NCBI GenBank assembly: GCA_046538735.1
Contig: JBKHII010000007.1
Span: 17,056-81,055 of the forward strand
DNA: 64,000 nucleotides
Origin: SLST01 sp046538735
GTDB lineage: Bacteria; Spirochaetota; Spirochaetia; DSM-27196; SLST01
Direction: 5' to 3'
Under the pieces are notes generated by a model. It worked only from the letters and a program-made list of their open reading frames with translations. It searched no databases and was not told the DNA's origin. Every line of letters starts with the position of its first letter. Position 1 is the first letter of the stretch. This document shows, piece by piece, positions 33,577 to 42,733 of this stretch. The position numbers and the translations under genes are program-made.

Positions 33577-34796
33577 CTGGCGACTCCGGCCTCGAAGAGT
33601 CGATCCGTACGCCACCACACGAGAGCAACGTCGTCCCTCGTCGCGAGCATTCCGCTCAGGATCCCGTCGTGCGAAACGTGCAGGTCGCGGATCACGACAT
33701 CCTCGTAGTCGATGCCGAGCGTTCTGCGCCTGACGACCTTCCCGCTCGTGTGCAGGATGAGGAGTTGGCTCTCCTGCTCGCTCTCGCGGCTCAGAAGGAA
33801 GAGGTGCTCGTTTGACGCGGCTCCGAGCAGCTCGTAATAGAACTCCTCGTCCTCACCGAGCGCGCCGAGCACGCCGTCCCGTCTCACGTTACGCGGGACG
33901 TCCACGAAGCCCTCGTATGCTCCATCGTCAATGTTGAGCCAATAGACGCGACTCATGAGCCGATTGATCGACCCGCCGCCGCCGGCGTCACCCTCGTCGT
34001 GCGCGTAGTAGTTGATCTTCGCGTAGAGCCGCCGGAGCTCCTGGTCCGGTCGAATCGACTCGAGGATCGGCGCGGCGGCGACGTCGCTCGGGACGGGTAG
34101 CGTATCGGGTGTGATCTCCACACGTCGAAGCAACGTGCCGTCGGAGGCGAACCAGTAGACGATCGACCGCGGTGGGGCCGAGGTCACGACCACGATTTCG
34201 TCGCTCGCCGTCACCTCGATCTCCTGGATGTGCGGGAAGAAGCTTCCTCCGATTCCCTCCTGACCGAGATAGTCGATCTGATTGCCTCTCTGATCGAGTC
34301 GGACGACGACGCGGTTGAGTCGGACGCCGAGCTCCTCGTCGAAGACGGCGACCCGATCGGGCACCTGATCCTCCACGAGGAGCGTCTTGTCGCTCGTGAC
34401 GGCAACCTCGCCCACGGTGTTGAAGGGGTACTCGTACGCCCGGCGATTCGTCACGCGCTCCTCGTCCGAGCTCGACTGGAGCATCACGGGGCGCGGATTC
34501 TGCGATGGATTGTAGTAGAGCGTGAGCAGGTCGCCGTAGGAGGTGAACTCCATGATGCGGTTGCCGTAGCCGCTCGCGACGTAGAAGAGACCGCCGCGCA
34601 TGGCCATGCGCGTCTTCCGCGTCAGCGCGGAACCGTCCAGATAGAGCTCGATCTGGTCCTCCATCTTCCCGTATTCCAGCGAGAAGAGGTCCTGTCGCTC
34701 CAGGACGGGCACGTGACTCCGCGAGCACGCGCTCGGGAGCAAAACGGCGAGAGCCGACAGGGCGAGCAGCATTCGAACGCGGGATCGTAGCGACAT
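33573..34796 (-). CDS. Lipoprotein, probable beta-propeller
   Basis: 407 residues. The N-terminus has a basic start, hydrophobic core and the lipobox-like LLPSAC with the acylated Cys at about residue 24, as expected for the relaxed spirochaete lipobox. The body has repeated beta-strand blocks (GDLLTLYYNP, VPDRVAVFDEELG, LLRRVEITPD) suggesting a six- or seven-bladed propeller. Function unknown. It heads the minus-strand operon and is transcribed divergently from secA from a closely packed promoter pair. Confidence 0.72.
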   Translation of the reverse strand: MSLRSRVRMLLALSALAVLLPSACSRSHVPVLERQDLFSLEYGKMEDQIELYLDGSALTRKTRMAMRGGLFYVASGYGNRIMEFTSYGDLLTLYYNPSQNPRPVMLQSSSDEERVTNRRAYEYPFNTVGEVAVTSDKTLLVEDQVPDRVAVFDEELGVRLNRVVVRLDQRGNQIDYLGQEGIGGSFFPHIQEIEVTASDEIVVVTSAPPRSIVYWFASDGTLLRRVEITPDTLPVPSDVAAAPILESIRPDQELRRLYAKINYYAHDEGDAGGGGSINRLMSRVYWLNIDDGAYEGFVDVPRNVRRDGVLGALGEDEEFYYELLGAASNEHLFLLSRESEQESQLLILHTSGKVVRRRTLGIDYEDVVIRDLHVSHDGILSGMLATRDDVALVWWRTDRLFEAGVAR

Positions 34797-34805
34797 TGGT
34801 ATGTG

Positions 34806-34835
34806 ATACTACCGGCCTCGGTCACGAGGTGTCAA
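34806..34835 (-). promoter_or_regulatory. Lipoprotein-operon promoter, near-leaderless
   Basis: On the minus strand a perfect TTGACA (34830-34835), 18 bases, TAGTAT (34806-34811), then nine bases to the ATG. The expected leader is about two bases. The -35 box lies two bases from the secA -35 box on the other strand. Confidence 0.55.
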
Positions 34836-34837
34836 TC

Positions 34838-34867
34838 TTGACCGGCCTCCGAGACCCCCGATACATT
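34838..34867 (+). promoter_or_regulatory. secA promoter, leaderless type
   Basis: TTGACC (34838-34843), 18 bases, TACATT (34862-34867), then six bases to ATG 34874. The predicted start of transcription is the start codon itself, and no Shine-Dalgarno is visible. Confidence 0.55.
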
Positions 34868-34873
34868 GGTGCT

Positions 34874-37645
34874 ATGCTTCAGAACGTGATCGACGCGCTG
34901 TTCGGCTCCAAGAACGAAGCCGACCTCAAGGCGCTGCTCCCCCTCCTCCATTCGGTGAACGCCGCCGAGCCGTGGGCGATGTCGCTCTCCCCCGACGAGT
35001 TCCCGGAGCAGACGAAGCGCTTTCGAGAGCGTGTTCGGTCCGGCGAGACGCTCGACGCCCTTCTCCCCGAAGCGTACGCGCTCGTGCGCGAGGCCGCTCG
35101 GCGGACGCTCGGCGAGCGGCTCTACGACGTGCAGATCCTCGGAGGCATCGTCCTGCATCAGGGCAAGATCATGGAGATGAAGACGGGCGAAGGAAAGACG
35201 GTCAGCAGCGTCACGGCCGCCTATCTCAACTCGCTCGCCGGCAAGGGCGTCCACATCGTAACGGTGAACGACTATCTCGCCGAACGAGACGCCAACTGGA
35301 TGAAGCCGATCTACGACTACCTCGGCGTTTCCGTGGGCGCGATCCTCGCCAACATGGACAACGAGGCGCGCAAAGAGGCGTACCGCAAAGATATCACCTA
35401 CGGCACGAACAACGAGTTCGGATTCGACTACCTGCGCGACAACATGCGATTCGACGCGTCCCGCAAGGTCCAGGCGGGCCACCACTTCTGTGTCGTGGAC
35501 GAGATCGACTCGATCCTGATCGACGAGGCGCGTACGCCGCTCATCATCTCGGGCCCGGCCGAGGACGACACACGGAAGTACAACGCGGTCAACCGCGTGG
35601 TTCACGACCTCGCAGAGTGCGAGAAGGATCCGGAGACCGACGACTACCCGGAGGAGCCGGTCGGCGACTACAAGCTCGAGGAGAAGTCGAAGCGCGTGTC
35701 GTTTACCGAACAGGGTCTGGCGCACCTCGAGGAGCTCCTGCAGCGGGCGAGGATCATCGGCGACAGCCTCTTCGTGGACGAGAACTTCGAGTACATCCAC
35801 CTCGCGACGCAAGCGGTGCGAGCGCATCGTCTCTTCAAGAAGGACCAGCAGTACGTCGTCGCCGAGGGCAAGGTCGAGATCGTTGACGAGTTCACCGGAC
35901 GCATCCTTCACGGCCGTCGCTACTCGGACGGCCTCCACCAGGCGATCGAGGCGAAGGAAGGCATCAAGATCGCCGAGCGCAACCGCACGCTCGCGACGAT
36001 CACCTTCCAGAACTTCTTCCGCATGTACGACAAAATCTCCGGAATGACCGGTACGGCGGAGACCGAGGCGAAGGAGTTCGGCAAGATCTACGGACTCGAC
36101 GTCGTGGTCATACCCACGAATCGACCGGTGGCCCGGATCGACCAGGACGACGTCATCTACGTTGACGCACGCCAGAAGTACGACGCGATCTGCGACGAGA
36201 TACAGCATCTCCACGAGAAGGGACAGCCCGTGCTGGTAGGTACCGTCTCGATCGAGCGGTCGGAGGTGCTCTCGGCGATGCTCACGAAGCGTGGCGTGCG
36301 CCACGAGGTGCTCAACGCGAAGAACCACTCGCGAGAAGCGCTCATCATCGCGGAGGCCGGCGCAAAGGGCGCGGTTACGATCGCGACGAACATGGCGGGC
36401 CGCGGGACGGACATCAAGCTCGGCGGCAATCCCGAGTTCCGCGCACGTCGCAAAGTCGGGACCGACGCGACGATCGAGGAGTTCCAGCGGGCGTACGAGC
36501 GAGAGCGCGAGGCGTGGCGCGAAGACTACCGCGAGGTCCAGGAGGCGGGTGGGCTCTACGTCCTCGGAACCGAGCGGCACGAGTCGCGCCGAATCGACAA
36601 TCAGTTGCGAGGTCGGTCCGGACGACAGGGCGACCCCGGCGAGAGCCGATTCTTCCTCTCCATGGACGACGATCTCATGCGGCTCTTCGGTCGCGGAGGC
36701 GCAAATCTCAAGGCGATCATGACGCGCGGACTCCCGGAGGGAGAGCCGCTCAACCATCCCATCATCAACCGGAGTATCGAACGCGCGCAGAAACGCGTTG
36801 AGGAGCGCAACTTCGACATCCGGAAGCACCTGCTCGAGTACGACGATGTGCTCAACGAGCAGCGCAAGTACATCTACGAACAGCGGGATACGATCCTCGT
36901 GGACCGTTCGTTGCGAGACCGCGTCATGGCAACCGCGCGAGACCTCATCTCCGAATCGCTCGAGGACGTCACCGAACCCGGAGACGCAACCCCCTCACGA
37001 ATCGCTGAGCTCGTCGACTTCCTGCGAGAGCGTCTCTACTACACTCCCGACGTTTCGGCGGACGAGCTCGCGGGCAAACCCGCGCGCGAGATCGAAGAGC
37101 TCCTGATTCAGGAAATGGAAGCCGACGTCGCGGAGAAAGAGGGAATCATCGGCAAGGAGCAGCTCAATCTCGCGATTCGATACGAGTACCTGCGCAATAT
37201 CGATTCCCGCTGGCAGGATCATCTGGAGAACCTCGAGGCGTTGCGTGAGGCGGTCTACCTCCGCTCGTACGCGCAGAAAAACCCCCTACTCGAGTACAAG
37301 CTCGAAGGCTTTGAGATCTTCGACGAGCTCCTGCTCGACATCCGGCTTGCAGTCGCGCGGAAACTGATGGCGGTCAAGGCGGACGGATTCCGGGCTCGCG
37401 TGCAGAGCCCCTCACCGGTACAGGCCGCTCAGGAGCATCACTCGCAGGTTTCCGCGTTCGGCGGCGGGCTGCGGCCGGGTGCTGCGGTCGGCGGCGGTGC
37501 CGCGGCGCTCGCGACCCGACCGCGACCCCATTCGGCGGCGCAACCCCAGCAGCAGACCGTCCGCCGATCAGTGCCCAAGGTCGGACGGAACGACCCCTGC
37601 CCGTGTGGCAGCGGCAAGAAGTACAAGCACTGCCACGGCCGCTAG
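34874..37645 (+). CDS. secA: Preprotein translocase ATPase SecA
   Basis: 923-residue motor of the Sec translocon. Walker A MKTGEGKT is at 102-109, the DEAD-type VVDEIDSILIDEART follows, with SGMTGTAETEA, MAGRGTDIKLGGNPE and LRGRSGRQGDPGES. The C-terminus has the zinc-binding SEC-C motif DPCPCGSGKKYKHC after a Pro/Ala-rich linker. ATG 34874 is the family-typical beginning; 26 further in-frame codons upstream would read through the promoter. Normal length and complete. Confidence 0.97.
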   Translation: MLQNVIDALFGSKNEADLKALLPLLHSVNAAEPWAMSLSPDEFPEQTKRFRERVRSGETLDALLPEAYALVREAARRTLGERLYDVQILGGIVLHQGKIMEMKTGEGKTVSSVTAAYLNSLAGKGVHIVTVNDYLAERDANWMKPIYDYLGVSVGAILANMDNEARKEAYRKDITYGTNNEFGFDYLRDNMRFDASRKVQAGHHFCVVDEIDSILIDEARTPLIISGPAEDDTRKYNAVNRVVHDLAECEKDPETDDYPEEPVGDYKLEEKSKRVSFTEQGLAHLEELLQRARIIGDSLFVDENFEYIHLATQAVRAHRLFKKDQQYVVAEGKVEIVDEFTGRILHGRRYSDGLHQAIEAKEGIKIAERNRTLATITFQNFFRMYDKISGMTGTAETEAKEFGKIYGLDVVVIPTNRPVARIDQDDVIYVDARQKYDAICDEIQHLHEKGQPVLVGTVSIERSEVLSAMLTKRGVRHEVLNAKNHSREALIIAEAGAKGAVTIATNMAGRGTDIKLGGNPEFRARRKVGTDATIEEFQRAYEREREAWREDYREVQEAGGLYVLGTERHESRRIDNQLRGRSGRQGDPGESRFFLSMDDDLMRLFGRGGANLKAIMTRGLPEGEPLNHPIINRSIERAQKRVEERNFDIRKHLLEYDDVLNEQRKYIYEQRDTILVDRSLRDRVMATARDLISESLEDVTEPGDATPSRIAELVDFLRERLYYTPDVSADELAGKPAREIEELLIQEMEADVAEKEGIIGKEQLNLAIRYEYLRNIDSRWQDHLENLEALREAVYLRSYAQKNPLLEYKLEGFEIFDELLLDIRLAVARKLMAVKADGFRARVQSPSPVQAAQEHHSQVSAFGGGLRPGAAVGGGAAALATRPRPHSAAQPQQQTVRRSVPKVGRNDPCPCGSGKKYKHCHGR

Positions 37646-37654
37646 CTCTCGGCG

Positions 37655-38905
37655 CTACGGCATGTGTTTGAGGGGGTCCTCCCAGCGGCCCTGGCGGATC
37701 ACGGAGAAGTGCAGATGCGGGCCGGTACTCCGGCCCGTGTTCCCGATTCGCCCGATCATTTGCCCGGCCGATACCCGCTGGCCGTTCGTCACGTTGAACG
37801 AATCCAGGTGTCCGTACAGGCTGCGGAAACCGTCTCCGTGATCGAGAATGATCATGTTGCCAAGCGTCCCGGTGTTCGGCTCAAGGTGTACCACGCGTCC
37901 GGGTCGCGCGGCGAGAACCGGCGTACCGACCGCATTCGCCAGGTCGATGCCCGTATGCATCCTCCACTGGCCGGTGAAGGGATCAGACCTCATTCCGTAG
38001 CCCGAGGTGAACCTGAAGTTCCGCACCGGCCACTGAAACAGCTCTCCGATCGCGAGGAGGTACTCGTTCTCGTCCATCTCCGCACCGGGGACGAAGAGGG
38101 TCTCTCCAACCTGCAACACGCTCGTCTCCAGATCGTTCGCGTCCAGGATCGGGGCGACCGGCACGCCGTACTGACCCGCTATCGAAGAGAGCGACTCGCT
38201 CGGCTGTACCGCGTGGAAGAGCCCGTCCCGGTCCGGGATAGAGAGCGTTGTCCCGGGGAGCAACCGGCGGACATCGTCGATCGGGTTCATCGAGAGAATC
38301 GTCCCGGGCTCGATGCCGAACTCGTACGCGATCTCCGAGATCGTGTCTCCCGGTTCCACCTCGTACTCGACTCGGCGGATGCGCTCGAAATTCGTCGCGT
38401 CGATCGCCAGCGTCTCGCCGCCTCCCTGCCCGGTCATCGTGTCTACGGTTGCCAGGAGCGTCTCAGAAGGCGTTCTGGGAATGCGCAGCCCGACTCGCTG
38501 CGCGTAGAAGTCGAAGGCCCCGAGGATCGGCATCAGCAGCGCCGATGCGACAATGGCCACCGGAACGGCCACCGCCGTCGCGAGCGCGGCTCCGGGAATA
38601 CGGCTGACCGCCCTGTGGATCGTGTTCCGCACTCGGCTGCGTCGCGAACGAGGTCGCCCGGGCAGCGCCGCACGCGCGCGACCGAGCCTGCGGCGTGGGT
38701 CGCGCATTGCAACGCTGCGGAGGTTGGCCGGCTCCGCGCGCCTGCGGTCCGGAGGCCTCACGCCGCTCGGATCGGCTCCGCCAAGCGCGAAGTCGTGGCC
38801 AACGCCGGGGCGACCCGGTCGCCCGGTTGCCCGGGATTCGGTGCGCCCTCGCGGTCTTCGATCAATCCGTTGTGTCTCAATGATCCCACGCATCTCTCTA
38901 TCCAT
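37655..38905 (-). CDS. M23 metallopeptidase with LysM domains
   Basis: 416 residues. A long Arg-rich cytoplasmic N-terminus (1-98) precedes one membrane anchor (about 104-128), then two LysM modules (YEVEPGDTISEIAYEFGI; HAVQPSESLSSIAGQYGV) and a C-terminal M23 domain with HTGIDLA (zinc His and Asp) and HLHFSV. It probably cleaves peptidoglycan cross-links or activates an amidase during division or elongation. ATG 38893 is an alternative start. The N-terminal arginine-rich tract is unusually long. Divergent from the PBP gene. Confidence 0.88.
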   Translation of the reverse strand: MDREMRGIIETQRIDRRPRGRTESRATGRPGRPGVGHDFALGGADPSGVRPPDRRRAEPANLRSVAMRDPRRRLGRARAALPGRPRSRRSRVRNTIHRAVSRIPGAALATAVAVPVAIVASALLMPILGAFDFYAQRVGLRIPRTPSETLLATVDTMTGQGGGETLAIDATNFERIRRVEYEVEPGDTISEIAYEFGIEPGTILSMNPIDDVRRLLPGTTLSIPDRDGLFHAVQPSESLSSIAGQYGVPVAPILDANDLETSVLQVGETLFVPGAEMDENEYLLAIGELFQWPVRNFRFTSGYGMRSDPFTGQWRMHTGIDLANAVGTPVLAARPGRVVHLEPNTGTLGNMIILDHGDGFRSLYGHLDSFNVTNGQRVSAGQMIGRIGNTGRSTGPHLHFSVIRQGRWEDPLKHMP

Positions 38906-38958
38906 ATCGACATGTTCACCGACGCTTGTTATAGTCCGATACTGAACTAGAGCCGCTT

Positions 38959-40839
38959 GTGGCCCACGATATCCGAGATTCCATCGAAGCCCAGCCTCCT
39001 CACCGCCCGCCGCGAGGCCGATTCTACACGGTTTTCGCCATCGTTGCCGTCGTCGTCGTCCTCGTGCTCGTCCGCTATGGTTCGATCATGCTCTCGGCCG
39101 CGGCTCCCGTGCCGGCCACGAACGTGCCCGCCCCGGTCGAACGCGGACCGATCCTTGATCGCAACGGACGCATCCTCGCGATCCAGACGTCGCTCGAGAC
39201 CGTCTGGGCGTGGCGCCCGGAGGTAGAGGACCCCGCGCGCACGGCCCGCGAGCTCGCACCGCTCATCGACATGGAACCGGCCGTTCTCGCCCGGAGGCTG
39301 ACCGGACCCACGGGATCGGTCACGATCAAACGAACGATCTCCCCGGGCGAGAGCGAGGCGATCCGTGCGGCGCAGGAAGAAGGGCTCCTTCAGGGCATCC
39401 GTCTTCGAGAAGACTACGGACGCAGCTACCCCGAGCGCGAGAGTCTCGCACCGGTCGTGGGGTTCGTGGGTGCGGACGGGCACGGGATGACGGGGATCGA
39501 GTACACGATGGAGCAGTGGCTCTCCCCGAGCTCCGACGGGGCCGGGTTCGGCAACCAGGTCTTCCTCACCGTGGACATGAACATCCAGCACGAGTCCGAA
39601 CGCCTCGCGCGCGAGGCGCTCGAGCGATACGACGCGGATTCCGTGGTCTTGCTCACGATGGACGCGGAGAGCGGCGACCTCCTCGGGTACGCATCGCTCC
39701 CCGGTTTCGACGCAAACCAGTACGGGACGTACTCGGAGCAGGAACGGCGCAATCGCCCCATCTCGGACGTCTACGAGCCGGGCAGCGTCTTCAAGATCTT
39801 CTCCATTGGAAGCTTCCTGCAGGTCGACGCGATTTCCATGGGCTCCACCTACGCGACGAACGGCATCTTCACCGGAGTGCAGCCGCCGATTCACGACCTC
39901 GCGAACTACGGCACCATCGATACCACCGGCATCATCCGATACTCGAGCAACGTGGGCGCCGCGATTGCGAGCGAGCGGGTTTCCGCTCGCTCGTTCTACA
40001 ACATGCTGCGGCTGTTCGGATTCGGTGAGAAGACCGGAGTCGGTCTCAACGGCGAGGAAGCAGGTATCCTCGCGCGACCCGATAACTGGTCCGGCCGCAC
40101 CAGGGCAACCCTTGCGATCGGGCAGGAGATCGCCGTGACCGCGCTGCAACTCGTCTCCGCGGCAACCGTGTACGCGAATCACGGGATTCTCATCAAACCG
40201 AACATCGTGGATAAGGTCGTCTCGCCAACGGGGCGCGTGCTCGCAGACTACGGCCGCACCCCGGTTCGCGAAGTCGTCTCACCTCAGACCGCCGCCGAGG
40301 TACTCTCCGCGATGGAGGAGGCCGTCTCCAACAACGGAACCGCGCGAAGAATCGAGTACGAAGGGCTGCGAATCGCCGCGAAGACCGGCACGGCCGAGAG
40401 CCTCGATCCCGCGACCGGCACGTACTCAGAGGACGCGTTCGTCGCGTCCACGCTCGCGATCCTTCCCGCAGACTCACCTTCTCTGATCATCTACATGGCG
40501 ATCCACTATCCGAAGGGCGGAGAGTTCTACGGCGGACGAATCGTCACCCCGATCGTCCGCGACTACCTCGACTTCCTCGTTCCTTACCTGGGGATCCCGG
40601 TGGAAGGAGACGGGAGGGTCGTACACGCGGGCCGCATCACCGTCCAGCAGGTCGTCCTACCCTCGATTGACGACACCGTGCCCGACTTCTCCGGACTGCC
40701 CAAGAGGACGCTCCTGCCGCTCCTCGAACGAGACGACGTGCGCGTCGTGATCGACGGATACGGCTGGGTCGCCCGACAGTCGCCGCCGCCGGGCACCCCG
40801 TTCGAGCGTGGGATGACGCTCCGCCTGGAGCTGGAGTAG
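38959..40839 (+). CDS. Class B penicillin-binding protein with PASTA domain
   Basis: 626 residues. A transmembrane helix at about 22-46 is followed by a dimerisation domain (60-200) and the transpeptidase domain with SVFK (S276 nucleophile), SSN (329-331) and KTGTAE (475-480). A C-terminal PASTA domain spans about 560-626. The layout matches FtsI/PBP2x/SpoVD, so septal cross-linking is likely. It is not in a division cluster, so I leave the symbol blank. GTG start. The Maf-like gene follows after one base. Confidence 0.88.
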   Translation: MAHDIRDSIEAQPPHRPPRGRFYTVFAIVAVVVVLVLVRYGSIMLSAAAPVPATNVPAPVERGPILDRNGRILAIQTSLETVWAWRPEVEDPARTARELAPLIDMEPAVLARRLTGPTGSVTIKRTISPGESEAIRAAQEEGLLQGIRLREDYGRSYPERESLAPVVGFVGADGHGMTGIEYTMEQWLSPSSDGAGFGNQVFLTVDMNIQHESERLAREALERYDADSVVLLTMDAESGDLLGYASLPGFDANQYGTYSEQERRNRPISDVYEPGSVFKIFSIGSFLQVDAISMGSTYATNGIFTGVQPPIHDLANYGTIDTTGIIRYSSNVGAAIASERVSARSFYNMLRLFGFGEKTGVGLNGEEAGILARPDNWSGRTRATLAIGQEIAVTALQLVSAATVYANHGILIKPNIVDKVVSPTGRVLADYGRTPVREVVSPQTAAEVLSAMEEAVSNNGTARRIEYEGLRIAAKTGTAESLDPATGTYSEDAFVASTLAILPADSPSLIIYMAIHYPKGGEFYGGRIVTPIVRDYLDFLVPYLGIPVEGDGRVVHAGRITVQQVVLPSIDDTVPDFSGLPKRTLLPLLERDDVRVVIDGYGWVARQSPPPGTPFERGMTLRLELE

Positions 40840-40840
40840 C

Positions 40841-42577
40841 ATGACCGGGCACCAGGTGATTCGACTCGAGAACGCCCGAAACGGCAGCCCAACGCTCCTC
40901 GTGGACGGGCGCTTCGTTCACAGCCGCCATGATCCCGAGCGCGAGGCGGAGCGCACGGCCTCACAGATCGCCCGCCGGGAACCGCCGGCGGTCGTCATGC
41001 TCGGCCTCGGCCTCGGCTACCACGCGGCGTATCTGCTTCGCCGGACGGAGGCAACGGTGGTCGTCGCGTTCGAACCGTCGCGAGAGATCGTCGACCTCGC
41101 GTTCGAACACGGTCCGCTTGCGGACGCGTCGCAGAGGGAGCGGCTGACGATCGTGACAACGGTCGACGATCTCTCGGCGGCGCTCCCCCGCCTCGCGGCC
41201 GAGGGCTTCGAGTCGCTCGTCCTTCCCGGCCGTTCACCCGAGGAAGAGCCGTTCGCCGGCGCACGGCGGGCGCTCGAGTCGTTCGCCGCGCGCGTCGAAA
41301 TCAACCGAAGCACGCTCGCGCGGTTCGGACGCCTGTGGGTGAGGAACCTCTGCCGGAACGTTCCGCGCCTCGTAACCGGCCGCGGAGTCGATCAGCTTCG
41401 AAACGCGTTCGCCGGCGTTCCCGTGCTTCTGCTCGCGGCCGGCCCCTCGCTCGATCAGGTACTCCCGCATCTGCGTGAGATCGCGAACCGCACGCTCGTC
41501 GTCGCCGTGGACACCGCGCTCCCGGCTGCGCTCCGTTTCGGAGTCGAACCCGATTTCGCCGTCGTCGTGGATCCCCAGTACTGGAACGCCCGCCACTTGG
41601 ACAGAGTCTCGCCAAAGAGAACGGTGCTCGTCTCGGAAGCGTCCGCGCACCCACGGGTATTCGAGCCGTTCGCCAAGCCCGTCTTCTTCTGCTCGAGCGT
41701 CTTTCCGCTCGGCCGCGTTCTCGAGCAGGCGCTCGGCGCCTTCGGACCGCTTGGCGCCGGAGGTTCGGTCTCCACGACCGCATGGGACCTTGCCCGCGTC
41801 CTCGGCGCGCCCGCCGTCTACACGGCCGGACTCGATCTCGGCTTCCCCGGCGGCCGGACCCACGTGAGGTCCAGCTTCTTCGAAGAGCTCGCACTCATAC
41901 GAGGTCTGCGCCTCGCCCCCGCCGAAGCCGTGGTATTCCGATACACCTGGGGAGCCGGACCGAGACCGATTCCTGCAAACGACGGCGCGGAGCTCCTCTC
42001 CGACCGGCGGATGGACATCTACCGCTCGTGGTTCGCCTCGCAACTCGCACGATCGGGGGCCCCGCCGACCTTCTCCCTCACGCGGGGCGGAGCGCAGATC
42101 GACAGTTTGTCGCCCGCCTCGCTCGCGGACCTCCGCGCGCTCGAGCCCCGGCGTGCCGACATCAACGAGCGTCTCGCCGCCGTCCGGAAGCGCACGACTC
42201 GGTCGGAGTCCGCGGATACCGCGGAGCGCAACCGCGTCTTGCGCAGAACGCTCCAGGGCGTGCGTGACGACGTTGTAGACCTCCTCGCCGTCGCACAGGC
42301 CGCGGTCACCGAGATCGATCGCATCCGAGCCGACTACGACTCGGGGACGGCCGTGGACTTCTCGCCGCTGGCACCGCTCGATCGTCGGCTCGCCTCGCAT
42401 GCAGGCGCGGCGGTGGGCAGCTTCCTCATCCAGGAATCGATCTCGCAGATACGCTCAGGCTACGGCAGCGGAGATCTCGAGGAGCAGATCAACGCGTCCG
42501 AGTCGATCTATCGCGGCCTGGCGAACGCGGCGGTCTTTCACGCCGAACAGCTCGAGAATGCCGTCGAACGAATTTAA
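40841..42577 (+). CDS. Maf/DUF115 motility-associated glycosyltransferase
   Basis: 578 residues. The N-terminal part has a Rossmann-like VVMLGLGLGYHAAYLLRR, the central DUF115 (MptE-like) domain has VLLLAAGPSLDQVLPHL and VVAVDTALPAALRFGVEPDFAVVVDPQ, and a helical tail follows (about 430-578). Proteins of this type attach nonulosonic acids to flagellin in Campylobacter, Aeromonas and others. It could modify the FlaB proteins here. No sugar biosynthesis genes are in the window, so the donor is unknown. Confidence 0.8.
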   Translation: MTGHQVIRLENARNGSPTLLVDGRFVHSRHDPEREAERTASQIARREPPAVVMLGLGLGYHAAYLLRRTEATVVVAFEPSREIVDLAFEHGPLADASQRERLTIVTTVDDLSAALPRLAAEGFESLVLPGRSPEEEPFAGARRALESFAARVEINRSTLARFGRLWVRNLCRNVPRLVTGRGVDQLRNAFAGVPVLLLAAGPSLDQVLPHLREIANRTLVVAVDTALPAALRFGVEPDFAVVVDPQYWNARHLDRVSPKRTVLVSEASAHPRVFEPFAKPVFFCSSVFPLGRVLEQALGAFGPLGAGGSVSTTAWDLARVLGAPAVYTAGLDLGFPGGRTHVRSSFFEELALIRGLRLAPAEAVVFRYTWGAGPRPIPANDGAELLSDRRMDIYRSWFASQLARSGAPPTFSLTRGGAQIDSLSPASLADLRALEPRRADINERLAAVRKRTTRSESADTAERNRVLRRTLQGVRDDVVDLLAVAQAAVTEIDRIRADYDSGTAVDFSPLAPLDRRLASHAGAAVGSFLIQESISQIRSGYGSGDLEEQINASESIYRGLANAAVFHAEQLENAVERI

Positions 42578-42616
42578 ACGCTCAAGTCTATGACCGGCGG
42601 AACCGAGTCTCTAGGT

Positions 42617-42700
42617 GGGTGACATCTCATCCAAACGGTATGCAGTGTGCACCGCGAGCCATCGCGGGTATGCAGACGTCCAGGCATACCGTTTTTTTTT
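42617..42700 (+). terminator. Structured terminator or small RNA with two alternative folds
   Basis: GCATACC (42684-42690), followed by CG-free U-tract starting 42692, can pair with either of two copies of GGTATGCAG (42637-42645 and 42667-42675). The local copy makes a 7-bp terminator hairpin with a 10-base loop. The distant copy makes an 11-bp stem AAACGGTATGC/GCATACCGTTT (42633-42643/42684-42694) that encloses a CCGCGA/TCGCGG hairpin (42652-42667) and uses up the first three Us. A further hairpin, GGGTGA/TCATCC, is at 42617-42632. It lies between convergent genes. Confidence 0.6.
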
Positions 42701-42733
42701 GGGGGCGGGGTCCGAACGGGCCCCGCCTCGATT

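Noticed and set aside
34832..36829. 665-codon minus-strand open frame opposite secA
   Set aside because: Antisense shadow of SecA caused by high GC and low stop frequency.
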